A stretch of DNA of 64,000 nt from JADJLQ01 sp964405735. Its GTDB lineage: Bacteria > Bacteroidota > Bacteroidia > Chitinophagales > Saprospiraceae. Made by a program: the position numbers and the translations under genes. Below, in pieces: positions 1 to 8,692 of the stretch (its first letter is position 1; each line of letters starts with the position of its first letter). The notes under the pieces were generated by a model. That model did no database searches. It was not told where the DNA came from and was given only the letters and a program-made list of their open reading frames with translations. The stretch spans positions 6,261 through 70,260 of the forward strand of contig CAYOPD010000008.1 of assembly GCA_964405735.1 (NCBI GenBank). The letters run 5' to 3'.

Positions 1-661
1 GCATGCCTTCGGGAGAAACTTCAAGTGGATGCCATCGGATATCGCTAAATCCGGCTTTATAAAAGGCGGCTTCGTGGCTTGATTTTTCAAGGTGATAATT
101 GTCGACGGCAATGTGTGAACCGTCTTCCTGGTAAAAACGGTAGATTACTTCAGCGCCTTCCTGATAAGATTCATTCTCACGGGTAAAACCGTAAGTGCGA
201 AGGGCTTCAGGGGGGCAGCGGTGATCCGGATTGCTGTTGATGGTGACAAAGCGGCCTCCCGGTTTAAGATGTTGGGCAATGACCCGGCACATTTGATCGA
301 GTTCTGTGGTCGTTCTGGAATAATTAAGCAGGTAAGAAGCACAGACCAGGTCAAAGGCCTGGCCGAGATCGAGCGCCAAAACGTCACAAACATGGTATTG
401 AATGCCGAGTGGACGGGTGGCTTCTGCTTCCCTGGCGAGCTGAATCATACCCGCTGATATATCCACTCCCACCGCACTGGCAGCGCCCCTCAGCCTGAGC
501 TGACGCGTATAAAAACCTTCACCGCAGGCAAGATCGAGGACCTTAAGGCCATCCAGCGGGCCAATCTGTTTAAAAAGAGTATACGCTTCGGTGTGCTGCC
601 TCCAGGGCAGCAGTTTGGAAGCCTGGTATTCTTTTGCAATGGTGTCGTAATTGGTATGCAT
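1..661 (-). CDS. Class I SAM-dependent methyltransferase, C-terminus beyond window
   Basis: Reading the minus strand from the ATG at 661 gives an open frame to the window edge (about 220 residues), starting MHTNYDTIAKEYQASK. The SAM-binding motif I is visible as VLDLACGEGFYTRQL (near residues 40-55), followed by an acidic motif II (VGVDISAGMIQLA) and a post-I segment FDLVCASYLLNY. A later LKPGGRF matches the motif that precedes strand 5 in this fold. This is the common small-molecule/protein Rossmann methyltransferase group; the substrate cannot be inferred. The gene is truncated by the window edge, not by a stop. The next gene ends 15 bp upstream on the same strand, so they may be co-transcribed. 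Confidence 0.85.
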   Translation of the reverse strand, partial: MHTNYDTIAKEYQASKLLPWRQHTEAYTLFKQIGPLDGLKVLDLACGEGFYTRQLRLRGAASAVGVDISAGMIQLAREAEATRPLGIQYHVCDVLALDLGQAFDLVCASYLLNYSRTTTELDQMCRVIAQHLKPGGRFVTINSNPDHRCPPEALRTYGFTRENESYQEGAEVIYRFYQEDGSHIAVDNYHLEKSSHEAAFYKAGFSDIRWHPLEVSPEGM

Positions 662-676
662 GGGATTGTTGGTTAA

Positions 677-3013
677 CTATTTTTCCTTAGCCAGGCCGGC
701 ATAACTGATCAGTTTAATTCCGTTCTTTTCTATAAAATCGTGAACGGCCGGACTTGTGAAAAGATCGGTCACTCCCTGGCGGTCTGCCGCTACGTCTTCA
801 TAACCGATATGATGTATGGCGCGAAGTTCTTCGTCGTCTAGACCCGGATGGTCAACAAATAAATAAGTTTGTCCGGGCTCCAACTGTTTTAAACCGTTGG
901 TAAAACTTTGTATTTTTTCCAGGGAGGTTTTTTTGGGGCCGGCATAAGACATGTATTTAACGCCCAGGGCCTGCAGGTCGATATCCAGATTGTACTCCTG
1001 GGCGATCCGTTTGGTCATGGCGCGCACTTCCTCCGAAAGGTTGGAACAGCCCATATGTCCCGAAATATGGCTGATGCCTGGTATTTTTTTCAAAGCAAGT
1101 TCAATCTGGGCTCTGAATTCTTTTTCAACATCTTCTATTTTCCAGGCATTTTCCCGGATGGACTGGCCGGGATAGTTTTTGTTTGGGAAAACCATGGGGT
1201 AGAAATAGCCATCAGGATCCCTGAGGCTGGGGCAGTCGGATACCGGCCTCCATTTTATATTATCCCATTCGCTGGTAATGGCCAGGTGTACCCCAACATC
1301 AAGTCCGGGATTTTGCTCCAGCATTTTTACGGCTTCGGGAAACCAGGGAGAGGGCACAATGACCTCAATGGAAGTCTGTATGCCTTTGGACGATTCTATC
1401 AAAGCCAGGTTGCCGGAATGGGAATAACCCATATCATCGCCCCTTACAATCAGCCGGATGGGATTAGGGGTGATGGCGCCTTTATACTGAATCCGATTGC
1501 GGTTATTGCTGGTCATCGTTTCGATCCTGATTTTATCTCCATTAAAAACACAGGTCCAGGTTTCGTTATGCGGGCTTTCAATATATCGAAGGCTGAGCTC
1601 CAGGGTGCTGTCGTTTTTCCAGGTATGGCTGCCGGCAATTTTAGAAGGAGGCAGACCGGCAAAATGGCCCCTTATACCGGCGACCAGCGAAGGCCCCGGT
1701 CTTTTGGTTTCGCCCAGAATCCATCGACCCGATCCGAACGAAAAAGTAAAACTGTCTTTTTGGGAAAACAGTCCAAGGGTACAGGATTCAGATTGAAATT
1801 CCATGCTAAGGCTTTTCAGAAAATGGTCATTGGGTGAAAGCGCAAATCGTTTTCCGGAAATGGTTTTAACCCAGGCCGGGGCTACAGTCTTCGAGGCAAG
1901 CGGGAGAGAAAGGGTGGCCAGTCTTTGTTTTAGCGAGTTGGATGCTTTGGCCTTTGCCGGGAGTTTATTCTTTTGGATGGAGGGCAGGAGATGATTCCAC
2001 ACCAGGTTGATTTCATCCTGCATGTCTCCGGTTTCGCTGGTGATGGCGATCACGACGTCCTGATCGGGCATCACAATAATATACTGGCCAAAAGCGCCGT
2101 CTCCCCGGTAGGCATTGTGGCGGCAACGCCACATTTGATAACAATAACCCTGCAGCCAGTCACTGGAATCCCTCTGGGTCTGGGTCGCAGAAGGATTTTG
2201 TAGAATTTTCATCGTCGAGGCTTCTTCCACCCAGGAAGCGGGAAGGACCTGTTTTCCATTCCACTGTCCTTTTTGCAAAAACAACTGCCCGAATTTTGCC
2301 ATGTCTTCGGTTTTGATCCTGAGACCCCAGCCTCCGGTATTGATGCCCCGTGGGTCGGATTCCCAATCGGCCCCGGTGATGCCCAGGGGTTCGAACAGCC
2401 TGGGTTGGAGATAGGTAATCGTTTTTTCTCCGGTTACTTTTTGCACGATGGCCGAAAGCATATAGGTTGCAAGGCTGTTGTATAAAAAACGGCTCCCGGG
2501 TTGATGGATTATGGGCAGGGCCAGGAAGGCTTTTACCCAGTCATCGTATTGAGTTCCAATGGGGCCGGTGGGGTCAGGCTGCTGTCCGACCGTCATGCTA
2601 AGCAAGTGTTTAACTTTCAATTCAGCGAGAAAAGGGCTAATGGTGTCGGGCAGGTTTTCCGGAAAAAAAGAAATCACCGGATCTTCGACACTTAGTCTTT
2701 TTTCGGTCACGGCAAAACCAATGGCCGTCGCGGTAAAACTTTTGCTGCAGGAATACATCGTATGCCTTAAGTCGGCCCGGTATGGGGACCACCAGCCTTC
2801 GGCGATCACTTTGCCATGGCGAAGCATCATAAAACCATGCGGTTCATGTTTTTTTTTCGCCCATTCATCCAAAAACCGGGTGATGCCTTCGGAAGCAACA
2901 CCCTCCATTTCCGGCGTGCTGCGGGGCAGGGTAAAGCCGGATTGGGCGGTCAATAAAAACTGAAAAAGAAAGAATAAGATACTGGTCAGACTTAATGTTT
3001 TCCGGCTTGGCAT
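677..3013 (-). CDS. Exported serine hydrolase (beta-lactamase class C fold) fused to YdjC/ChbG-type carbohydrate deacetylase
   Basis: I choose the ATG at 3013 (778 aa) because it places a normal signal peptide first (MPSRKTLSLTSILFFLFQ..., cleavage near LTAQS); an upstream in-frame ATG at 3097 would bury it. Residues ~30-380 are a serine beta-lactamase/penicillin-binding-like hydrolase: SxxK is S88-C-S-K91 and a YNS motif follows. A linker domain (~400-530) is of the kind that often ends such hydrolases. From about residue 535 the protein becomes a YdjC/ChbG-like polysaccharide deacetylase: RGDDMGYS supplies the metal-binding acidic pair, with later metal-ligand candidates GVHLAI and HISGHMG. 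Known family role of ChbG is deacetylation of chitooligosaccharides. Likely periplasmic. One uninterrupted frame, so the fusion appears real; a substrate containing both an ester and an N-acetyl group is inference. Confidence 0.88.
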   Translation of the reverse strand: MPSRKTLSLTSILFFLFQFLLTAQSGFTLPRSTPEMEGVASEGITRFLDEWAKKKHEPHGFMMLRHGKVIAEGWWSPYRADLRHTMYSCSKSFTATAIGFAVTEKRLSVEDPVISFFPENLPDTISPFLAELKVKHLLSMTVGQQPDPTGPIGTQYDDWVKAFLALPIIHQPGSRFLYNSLATYMLSAIVQKVTGEKTITYLQPRLFEPLGITGADWESDPRGINTGGWGLRIKTEDMAKFGQLFLQKGQWNGKQVLPASWVEEASTMKILQNPSATQTQRDSSDWLQGYCYQMWRCRHNAYRGDGAFGQYIIVMPDQDVVIAITSETGDMQDEINLVWNHLLPSIQKNKLPAKAKASNSLKQRLATLSLPLASKTVAPAWVKTISGKRFALSPNDHFLKSLSMEFQSESCTLGLFSQKDSFTFSFGSGRWILGETKRPGPSLVAGIRGHFAGLPPSKIAGSHTWKNDSTLELSLRYIESPHNETWTCVFNGDKIRIETMTSNNRNRIQYKGAITPNPIRLIVRGDDMGYSHSGNLALIESSKGIQTSIEVIVPSPWFPEAVKMLEQNPGLDVGVHLAITSEWDNIKWRPVSDCPSLRDPDGYFYPMVFPNKNYPGQSIRENAWKIEDVEKEFRAQIELALKKIPGISHISGHMGCSNLSEEVRAMTKRIAQEYNLDIDLQALGVKYMSYAGPKKTSLEKIQSFTNGLKQLEPGQTYLFVDHPGLDDEELRAIHHIGYEDVAADRQGVTDLFTSPAVHDFIEKNGIKLISYAGLAKEK

Positions 3014-3102
3014 GAATGGATTATTTTTAGTGGAATCAAATATGCGAAAAAAGACTTGTCTGAGAAAAGGGAGGCAAGGAAGGAGTAGAACAAACAAAGT
3101 AA

Positions 3103-5154
3103 TTAAAAACCTACTTTGGTCAGCATTTCCTGATAGCGTGTTTCATTATGAAGGGAACTGAAGTGTGGATCAGACTTCAACCAGATCAAATCCACATCAT
3201 GTAATTCATAAGCAATGTCCAGGAAGTTCATGGCGAGTTTTTTTTCACCGATAGAGGCATAAGATGCTGCAAGATAAACGGCCACATTCGGTGATTTATT
3301 TTGAACCAGGTCCTCAAGCTCTCTAAATAGTTTTCCCGCTTTAATTTTATTGCCACTCTTTGAATACGAAGAGGCTAACCAGGCCATCATTGCGGGATCC
3401 CTGCGATTGAATTTTGACAATCCGGTTTCCAGTATTTCTATGGCATCGTTGTGCTTACTAGCCAGGTTATAAACCCAACCTAATTTCCCATAGATGACTG
3501 CATTGTTATATTTTTCAATCCCAACAAGGGCTAATTGGATGGCTTCCGGTTCTTTCCCCATAAGGTAAAGAGTATGAATCTGCGGTCCATCAATGAAAAT
3601 GGAATTGGGTGAAATGTCTTTTCCGATTTCCCACCATTTGTTTGCTTCTTTATAATTGCGCAAGTAAATATTTAAAAACATGAAACCAAAAAAGACCATG
3701 TCATCCGAAGGGTCCAGTGAAAAGGACTTGGAGAACCCTTTTTGAGCCTGCGCAAAATCCCATTTAAGGCACAATGCAGCCCAGGATCTGTATAAATGAG
3801 CGCGTGCATAATTTGAATCCAGGGCAAGTGACCTTGTAAGTAATGAATCTATTTGCTTTATTGTATTTTCATTATCAATATTATTAGAATATAACGCTCT
3901 ATTTAACAGAGCCATCGCTTTTGCGGCCATCGCTGGTACATTGTTGGCGTCTTTATCCAATATACTGTCAAATATATTTATCGGTTCCTGAAACCTGTTT
4001 GTTAAGCCACTTAACATACTCATGCCCTTCAGGAATAAATTATACACTTCGGGGTCCACCAGGGCTGTTTTTTGTAATTTCTTTTTTTCCTCACTTGATA
4101 TGGTTGCATTGAGCACATAGGCCACTTGCTGGGCGACTTCACTGTAAATTCTTTTTATTTCACTGGCATCTTTTCTGAATTTATAATTTTGCAATATCTC
4201 TTCGGTAATGGGGTTGATCAGACTTGCATTGATAATCATTGTGTTTCCTTCCCGCTGTAAACTACCTTCAATGATGTTCGTAACATTTAGTTCTTCTGCA
4301 ATTTTTCTGGTGGATTTATTTGAAGTTTTATATTGCATCATGGTAGTAGGCGATTTGACTTTCAAGTCGGAAATTCCGGCAATGGCACTGGTGAGTTCCT
4401 CTGTAAATCCGTCACTTAACCATTCCATGCCGGCTTCACCGCTTATCAAACGGAAAGGAAGAATGGCTACCCATTTATCGGAAGCAGTATGATTTGTGTT
4501 TTTAAATAGACGAGGATAAAAGGCATATCCTAAAAGGAGAAAAGCCAAAACCGTTGGCACCCCCATAATAATATTGCGTTTTAATCGCTTCGAAACGCCT
4601 CTTAATTTAGACTGGCTATAGGACTGAACGGATTTTATTACCGGAGTGGATTCAATCCGGTTTGGCAGAACTTCATATATCCTGACTGGTTCTTTTACGT
4701 TTTTAAGTATTTCTTCCTTTACAAACCTTGTGTGGAATTCTTTTTTGTTGGCTATATTATTGTGAACGGATTCGGATACATAAATACATCCCGGTTTTGC
4801 AACTGACTGAATACGGGCTGCAATATTCACGGTATCTCCAAAAACGTCATCAGACTCAAATACCACTTCACCTTGATGGATGCCAAACCGCAACTGAAAA
4901 TCATCGACTGCTGTACAGATATTCTGAATTTTGACAGCAGCATGAACCGCATCGGAAACGGTATTAAAGCTGGCCATTACCCCGTCGCCGATTTCTTTTA
5001 TAAACCGGCCGTTAAATTCTTCAATGACCGGTTTGTGAATTTCTCTGTTTTTAATTAACAATTCAAATGCCCTGACTTCATCGTTACCCATTAAAGCCGT
5101 ATACCCGACGATATCAGTAAACAGGATAGCTGATAGTTGGCGAGATTGAGCCAT
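3103..5154 (-). CDS. Class III adenylate/guanylate cyclase with TolB/FlgO-like and TPR domains
   Basis: 683 aa. Residues 5-165 form a class III cyclase domain: metal-binding D14 (FTDIVGYT) and D57 (IGDGVMA), and catalytic N110/R114 (GDTVNIAARIQ) are all present, so the enzyme should be active. A transmembrane helix lies at ~194-214. It is followed by a TolB-N/FlgO-like domain (~228-345; WVAILPF...DGFTEELTSAI) and TPR-type helices to the C-terminus (~380-683). This is the well-known cyclase-TPR architecture. The cyclase faces the cytoplasm and the TolB/TPR part is probably periplasmic, which suggests an envelope sensor controlling cyclic nucleotide production. The nucleotide (cAMP or cGMP) cannot be decided. 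It ends 89 bp before the hydrolase-deacetylase start on the same strand. Confidence 0.93.
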   Translation of the reverse strand: MAQSRQLSAILFTDIVGYTALMGNDEVRAFELLIKNREIHKPVIEEFNGRFIKEIGDGVMASFNTVSDAVHAAVKIQNICTAVDDFQLRFGIHQGEVVFESDDVFGDTVNIAARIQSVAKPGCIYVSESVHNNIANKKEFHTRFVKEEILKNVKEPVRIYEVLPNRIESTPVIKSVQSYSQSKLRGVSKRLKRNIIMGVPTVLAFLLLGYAFYPRLFKNTNHTASDKWVAILPFRLISGEAGMEWLSDGFTEELTSAIAGISDLKVKSPTTMMQYKTSNKSTRKIAEELNVTNIIEGSLQREGNTMIINASLINPITEEILQNYKFRKDASEIKRIYSEVAQQVAYVLNATISSEEKKKLQKTALVDPEVYNLFLKGMSMLSGLTNRFQEPINIFDSILDKDANNVPAMAAKAMALLNRALYSNNIDNENTIKQIDSLLTRSLALDSNYARAHLYRSWAALCLKWDFAQAQKGFSKSFSLDPSDDMVFFGFMFLNIYLRNYKEANKWWEIGKDISPNSIFIDGPQIHTLYLMGKEPEAIQLALVGIEKYNNAVIYGKLGWVYNLASKHNDAIEILETGLSKFNRRDPAMMAWLASSYSKSGNKIKAGKLFRELEDLVQNKSPNVAVYLAASYASIGEKKLAMNFLDIAYELHDVDLIWLKSDPHFSSLHNETRYQEMLTKVGF

Positions 5155-5394
5155 TGTTTTGTTAAGTTAAGGAAAAAAAGAATTTAAAAAAATCGAAAAA
5201 AGTTGACTCAAATTCGGGATCAACTTCGAAGTCGGACCCCAGCTTGTACACCGATGAATTTATCTGGTATTGGAACTATAAGATCTATAGACTTCCTAAT
5301 AACCGGTTAATTAATTTTTTCTTTAGTTTGAAAATGAACTATTGCACACAACAATTTTAATCGCGTCAATTGAATGTCAATGAAATTATACGGT
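5155..5394. other. Intergenic region, no gene seen
   Basis: 240 bp, AT-rich. It must carry the promoter for the cyclase gene on the minus strand, but I cannot find a convincing TAnnTTTG box. No hairpin followed by a T-run and no repeat was seen. Confidence 0.5.
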
Positions 5395-6507
5395 TTAAGC
5401 AAAACTAAACTCGGGCAACCGCATTATCTCGCCTCCGTTCATCGCTGATTCATGCGCCAAAATCCCCACACAGGTAATATTGGCAGATTGCTGTGCATTG
5501 GGATAAGGCTGTTTGCCTTCAACCAAGGCCATTAAAAACTGATGTGCCAGATGTGGATGCGAACCCCCATGCCCCGCTCCCTGTATGAAAGAAAGATGCT
5601 GATGATCATCGGCGTCATATACTCCTGCCTGGGTAAAGGAAGCAATCTCCGGAGGAAGAAGGTGTGCATAGTCGGGCACTTTTACGCGGGTGGGAACCTC
5701 GCCGGTATGAATGACATGATCTTCATGTTCGATCTGGGTCCATTCAAAAGATTTCAGGGAACCGTAGGCATCAAAACTTTCCCTGTACTGCCTGGCCGTA
5801 TTGAATAAGGAGCGGGTGACTTCAGCGGCCAGATCAGAATTTCTGAATTTGATATGACAGGTTTCAATAGCGAAGGGGGAATTGTATTTTGGGATCAGGT
5901 GCTCGTCGATTCGGCCGGATCCCAGGCAGGAAACATATTCCGCCTGATCCCTGGTAAGTCCCAATACCGGACCTACACAATGCGTAGCATAATGCATGGG
6001 CGGCAAGCCCTCCCAATACCCCGGCCAGGCAGCCATCTCCTGCTGATGGGAGGCGCGCAGAAACTGGATCCTTCCCATTTCCCCTTTGTCATACATTTCT
6101 TTGACAAACAAAAATTCACGGCTGTACAACACGGTTTCCATCATCATATAAGTGAGCCCGGTTTCTTTGACCGCTTCGACGATGGCCCGGCATTCCTCTA
6201 CTGTGGTGGCCATGGGCACCGTGCAGGCCACGTGTTTGCCGGCGCGGAGGGCAGCCAGGGACTGCTCTGCATGGAGATGGATGGGGGAATTGATGTGCAC
6301 GGCATCCACCCCGGGGTCCTTTAATAATTCATTGAAATCGCTGTATCTTTTTTCAATTCCGAAAGCATCGCCGATCTCGTCCAGTTTTTTTCGAGTGCGC
6401 TGGCAGATGGCGTACATGTTGGCGTGGGGATGTTTTTGGTAAATGGGGATAAATTCAGCCCCAAATCCCAGGCCTACGATGGCAATATTGATTTTTTTAT
6501 TGGTCAT
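5395..6507 (-). CDS. Gfo/Idh/MocA family oxidoreductase
   Basis: 370 aa with an N-terminal Rossmann fold (INIAIVGLGFGAEF) and the C-terminal Gfo/Idh alpha/beta domain. There is no signal peptide or Tat motif, so it should be cytoplasmic and NAD(P)-dependent. The usual EKP motif is replaced by TVPMAT (near residue 97), so the usual catalytic/cofactor lysine is missing. A histidine-rich segment (DDHQHLSF, GHGGSHPHLAHQF) lies near residues 305-330 where these enzymes carry active-site His. Probable substrate: a sugar or inositol-type polyol; not assignable. It stands alone between two long intergenic regions. Confidence 0.9.
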   Translation of the reverse strand: MTNKKINIAIVGLGFGAEFIPIYQKHPHANMYAICQRTRKKLDEIGDAFGIEKRYSDFNELLKDPGVDAVHINSPIHLHAEQSLAALRAGKHVACTVPMATTVEECRAIVEAVKETGLTYMMMETVLYSREFLFVKEMYDKGEMGRIQFLRASHQQEMAAWPGYWEGLPPMHYATHCVGPVLGLTRDQAEYVSCLGSGRIDEHLIPKYNSPFAIETCHIKFRNSDLAAEVTRSLFNTARQYRESFDAYGSLKSFEWTQIEHEDHVIHTGEVPTRVKVPDYAHLLPPEIASFTQAGVYDADDHQHLSFIQGAGHGGSHPHLAHQFLMALVEGKQPYPNAQQSANITCVGILAHESAMNGGEIMRLPEFSFA

Positions 6508-7010
6508 TGTAAAAGAGGTTTAAAACCGGAGGCTTGCGCGGCCGTGGCTTAAAAATATAAAATCGGGGTTGGAGAGCGCAGAGTTTTTTGTTTTTGGGTT
6601 CGCACGGAGGGAGGGAGAGCACGGAGAAGATTATTTTAAGGTGATGGGAAAAAGGAATGTTTATCTCCTCCGTGATCTCCGTGCGCATACTGTTTGCCGG
6701 GCGCCAGAGGCGCCGGCCATATTAGGTTCACACGGAGGGTGGGAGAACACGGAGTTGTTTATTTTATGGTGATGGGAAAATAAAATGATTATTTTCTCTG
6801 TGAGCTTCGTGTGCTCCGTGCGCATACCGGTTGCTGGGCGCCAGAGGCGCCGGTCATCCTGATAAGCTTCACACGGAGAGTGGGAGAGCACGGAGAAGAT
6901 TATTTTAGTGATTCGAAGGTGGTGGTGGAAAATATAATGATTATTTCCTCCGTGACCTTCGTGTGCCTCATTTCTCCATGCGAAAACCTCCGCGCCCTCC
7001 TTTGGGACCC
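6508..7010. other. Intergenic repeat block, no gene
   Basis: 503 bp without a credible gene. Nearly all of it is the three-copy hairpin repeat array described separately (6599-6985). Short reading frames here exist on both strands only because the repeats are near-palindromic. Confidence 0.8.
6599..6985. repeat. Three tandem copies of a ~120-140 bp imperfect hairpin repeat
   Basis: Copies start at 6599, 6727 and 6868, each with TTC(G/A)CACGGAG. Each copy has a left arm (CACGGAGnGnGGGAGAGCACGGAGAAGAT-like) and a right arm carrying its reverse complement (ATCTCCTCCGTGATCTCCGTGCGC-like), giving a ~25-bp imperfect stem around a ~30-nt AT-rich loop. Copies 1 and 2 continue into a second, short GC-rich hairpin, GGCGCC-AGA-GGCGCC (6699-6714 and 6836-6851, approximately). 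Copy 3 is diverged and lacks it. The inter-copy identity is high but not perfect, suggesting local amplification followed by drift. Confidence 0.85.
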
Positions 7011-8672
7011 CTATATCTCCTGAAGGTATTTCCGTACAAAACGGATGGCCATGGCCCCTTCCCCCACAGCGGAAGAAATGCCCGTCATGGCTTCAAACCG
7101 CACATCTCCTGAGGCAAAAATGCCGGGGATGCTGGTTTCCGGCATATAAGGCTCACGGTTGAGTTTCCAGAAGGTATGGTATGTTTTTTCCTCCTGCAGG
7201 TTGTTTCCGGTGATGATAAATCCTTTTTCGTTTTTTAATACCAGGTCATTCAGCCAGTCGGTGCCTGGCTTCATGCCTATATAAACGAAGAGGGCCTTGG
7301 CAGGCACCGTTTTTTCTTCCCCGGTTATGGTGTTTTTAAACGCGATGTTTTCCAGGACCGTGGATCCGGAACAGCCAATGACGTCCGTATTGGGAATGAC
7401 CCGGATATTGGGGGTATTGCTGATGTTTTCCACCAGGTAATGGGCCGCGGTCTGTGAGAGGGCGTCGCGGCGGATTACAATATTTACTTCCTTGCAAAAT
7501 TTGCTCATATACATAGCAGCCTGGCAAGCCGAGTTTCCACCGCCCACGATATAAATGATTTCATTGCGGCAGGCATGTGCTTCCACGGAGGCCGAACCAT
7601 AATACACTCCCGCACCGCTGAATTGATCCATGCCCGGAATGTCCAGTTTTTTATAAGCTACACCCGAAGCAATCACGATGGTTTTACTGTGGATGACAGA
7701 ACCATCCATCATTTCAGTGATTTTATACCCGTCTTTTACGGTGATGGTTTTGACCTCCTGCGGGGTGAGAACTTCCGTACCGAAGCGCAGGGTTTGAGCG
7801 ATAGCCCTCTGGGTCAGCTCGGCCCCTGAAAGTCCGGTCGGGAAGCCCAGGTAATTTTCGATGCGCGCACTGCTGCTTGCCTGGCCACCCGGGTTGCTTT
7901 TTTCAATCAACAAAGTTTTGAGCCCTTCACAGGATCCGTACACCGAGGCAGCCAGACCTGCCGGACCGGCGCCTATGATGAGCACATCGTACATTTCTTT
8001 GGATGCTTTGGACTGAAGGCCAATACGGCCGGCCAGTTCAGACAGGGAGGGATCCGTCAGGAAAGAACCATCTTTTAAAACGACCAGGGGCAAAGCGGAT
8101 TTTGAAACCTGGGCGCTTGACAGGTATTTTTCAGCTTCTGAATCGTGTTCCACATCCAGCCAGATATAAGGAACCAGATTGCCCGATAAAAATTCTTTCA
8201 GGCGGTGTGATTTTGGGGACCATTGAAAACCGATGATGCGAATGGCATCCTGCAGGGGCTTGTATAGCGCGTGCCATTCATTAAGCAAATCGGACACGAT
8301 CGGGAAAAGTTTTTCTTCCGGCGGATGCCATGGTTTCTGCAGGTAATAATCCAGTTTCACCAGATTGATGGCGCGGATAGCGGCCTCGATATCGGAATAA
8401 GCGGTAAGAAGGATTTTTTTCGCGGAAGGAAAAAGTTCATGGGCTTTTTCCAGGAAGGGGATGCCCTCCATTTCAGGCATGCGCTGATCGGATATAAAAA
8501 GGGCTACCGTTTCGTTCCGCAATTTCAGGGCCTTGATCAGTTCAAGCGCTTCAATGGCAGAACCCGTGGCCGCCACTTTATAATCGTTGCGGTATTGGTT
8601 GCGGATATCCTGCTGGATGGCCCTCAACACCTGCAGATCGTCATCCACGATCAGGATATAGGGTAATTTCAT
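7011..8672 (-). CDS. Fused response-regulator receiver / glutaredoxin-like / thioredoxin-reductase-like flavoprotein
   Basis: 553 aa. Residues 1-125 are a complete CheY-type receiver: acidic pocket D10-D12, phospho-acceptor D62 (ISDQRMPEMEG), T90 and K113. Residues ~142-222 resemble a thioredoxin/glutaredoxin fold but with WSPKSH instead of CxxC. Residues 227-553 are a thioredoxin-reductase-type FAD/NAD(P)H protein (FAD: IIGAGPAGLAAS; NAD(P)H: IVGGGNSA 376-382), but the redox CxxC is replaced by GSAS at 359-362. It therefore cannot be a normal thioredoxin reductase. This three-domain family is known in databases but its reaction is not established to my knowledge. It is the probable phosphorylation target of the kinase encoded 20 bp upstream. 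Confidence 0.93.
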   Translation of the reverse strand: MKLPYILIVDDDLQVLRAIQQDIRNQYRNDYKVAATGSAIEALELIKALKLRNETVALFISDQRMPEMEGIPFLEKAHELFPSAKKILLTAYSDIEAAIRAINLVKLDYYLQKPWHPPEEKLFPIVSDLLNEWHALYKPLQDAIRIIGFQWSPKSHRLKEFLSGNLVPYIWLDVEHDSEAEKYLSSAQVSKSALPLVVLKDGSFLTDPSLSELAGRIGLQSKASKEMYDVLIIGAGPAGLAASVYGSCEGLKTLLIEKSNPGGQASSSARIENYLGFPTGLSGAELTQRAIAQTLRFGTEVLTPQEVKTITVKDGYKITEMMDGSVIHSKTIVIASGVAYKKLDIPGMDQFSGAGVYYGSASVEAHACRNEIIYIVGGGNSACQAAMYMSKFCKEVNIVIRRDALSQTAAHYLVENISNTPNIRVIPNTDVIGCSGSTVLENIAFKNTITGEEKTVPAKALFVYIGMKPGTDWLNDLVLKNEKGFIITGNNLQEEKTYHTFWKLNREPYMPETSIPGIFASGDVRFEAMTGISSAVGEGAMAIRFVRKYLQEI

Positions 8673-8692
8673 TTTTTAAATTAATATTTCAA

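Noticed and set aside
908..1837. Long plus-strand reading frame inside the hydrolase-deacetylase gene
   Set aside because: It is antisense to a gene with clear motifs, has no domain, and has biased composition expected from a shadow frame.
6599..6985. Small genes in the hairpin repeat block
   Set aside because: Frames appear in all directions because of the near-palindromic repeats; no family match.
7011..8672. Annotation as an ordinary thioredoxin reductase
   Set aside because: The redox CxxC is GSAS and the thioredoxin-like middle lacks cysteines, so that activity cannot be supported.
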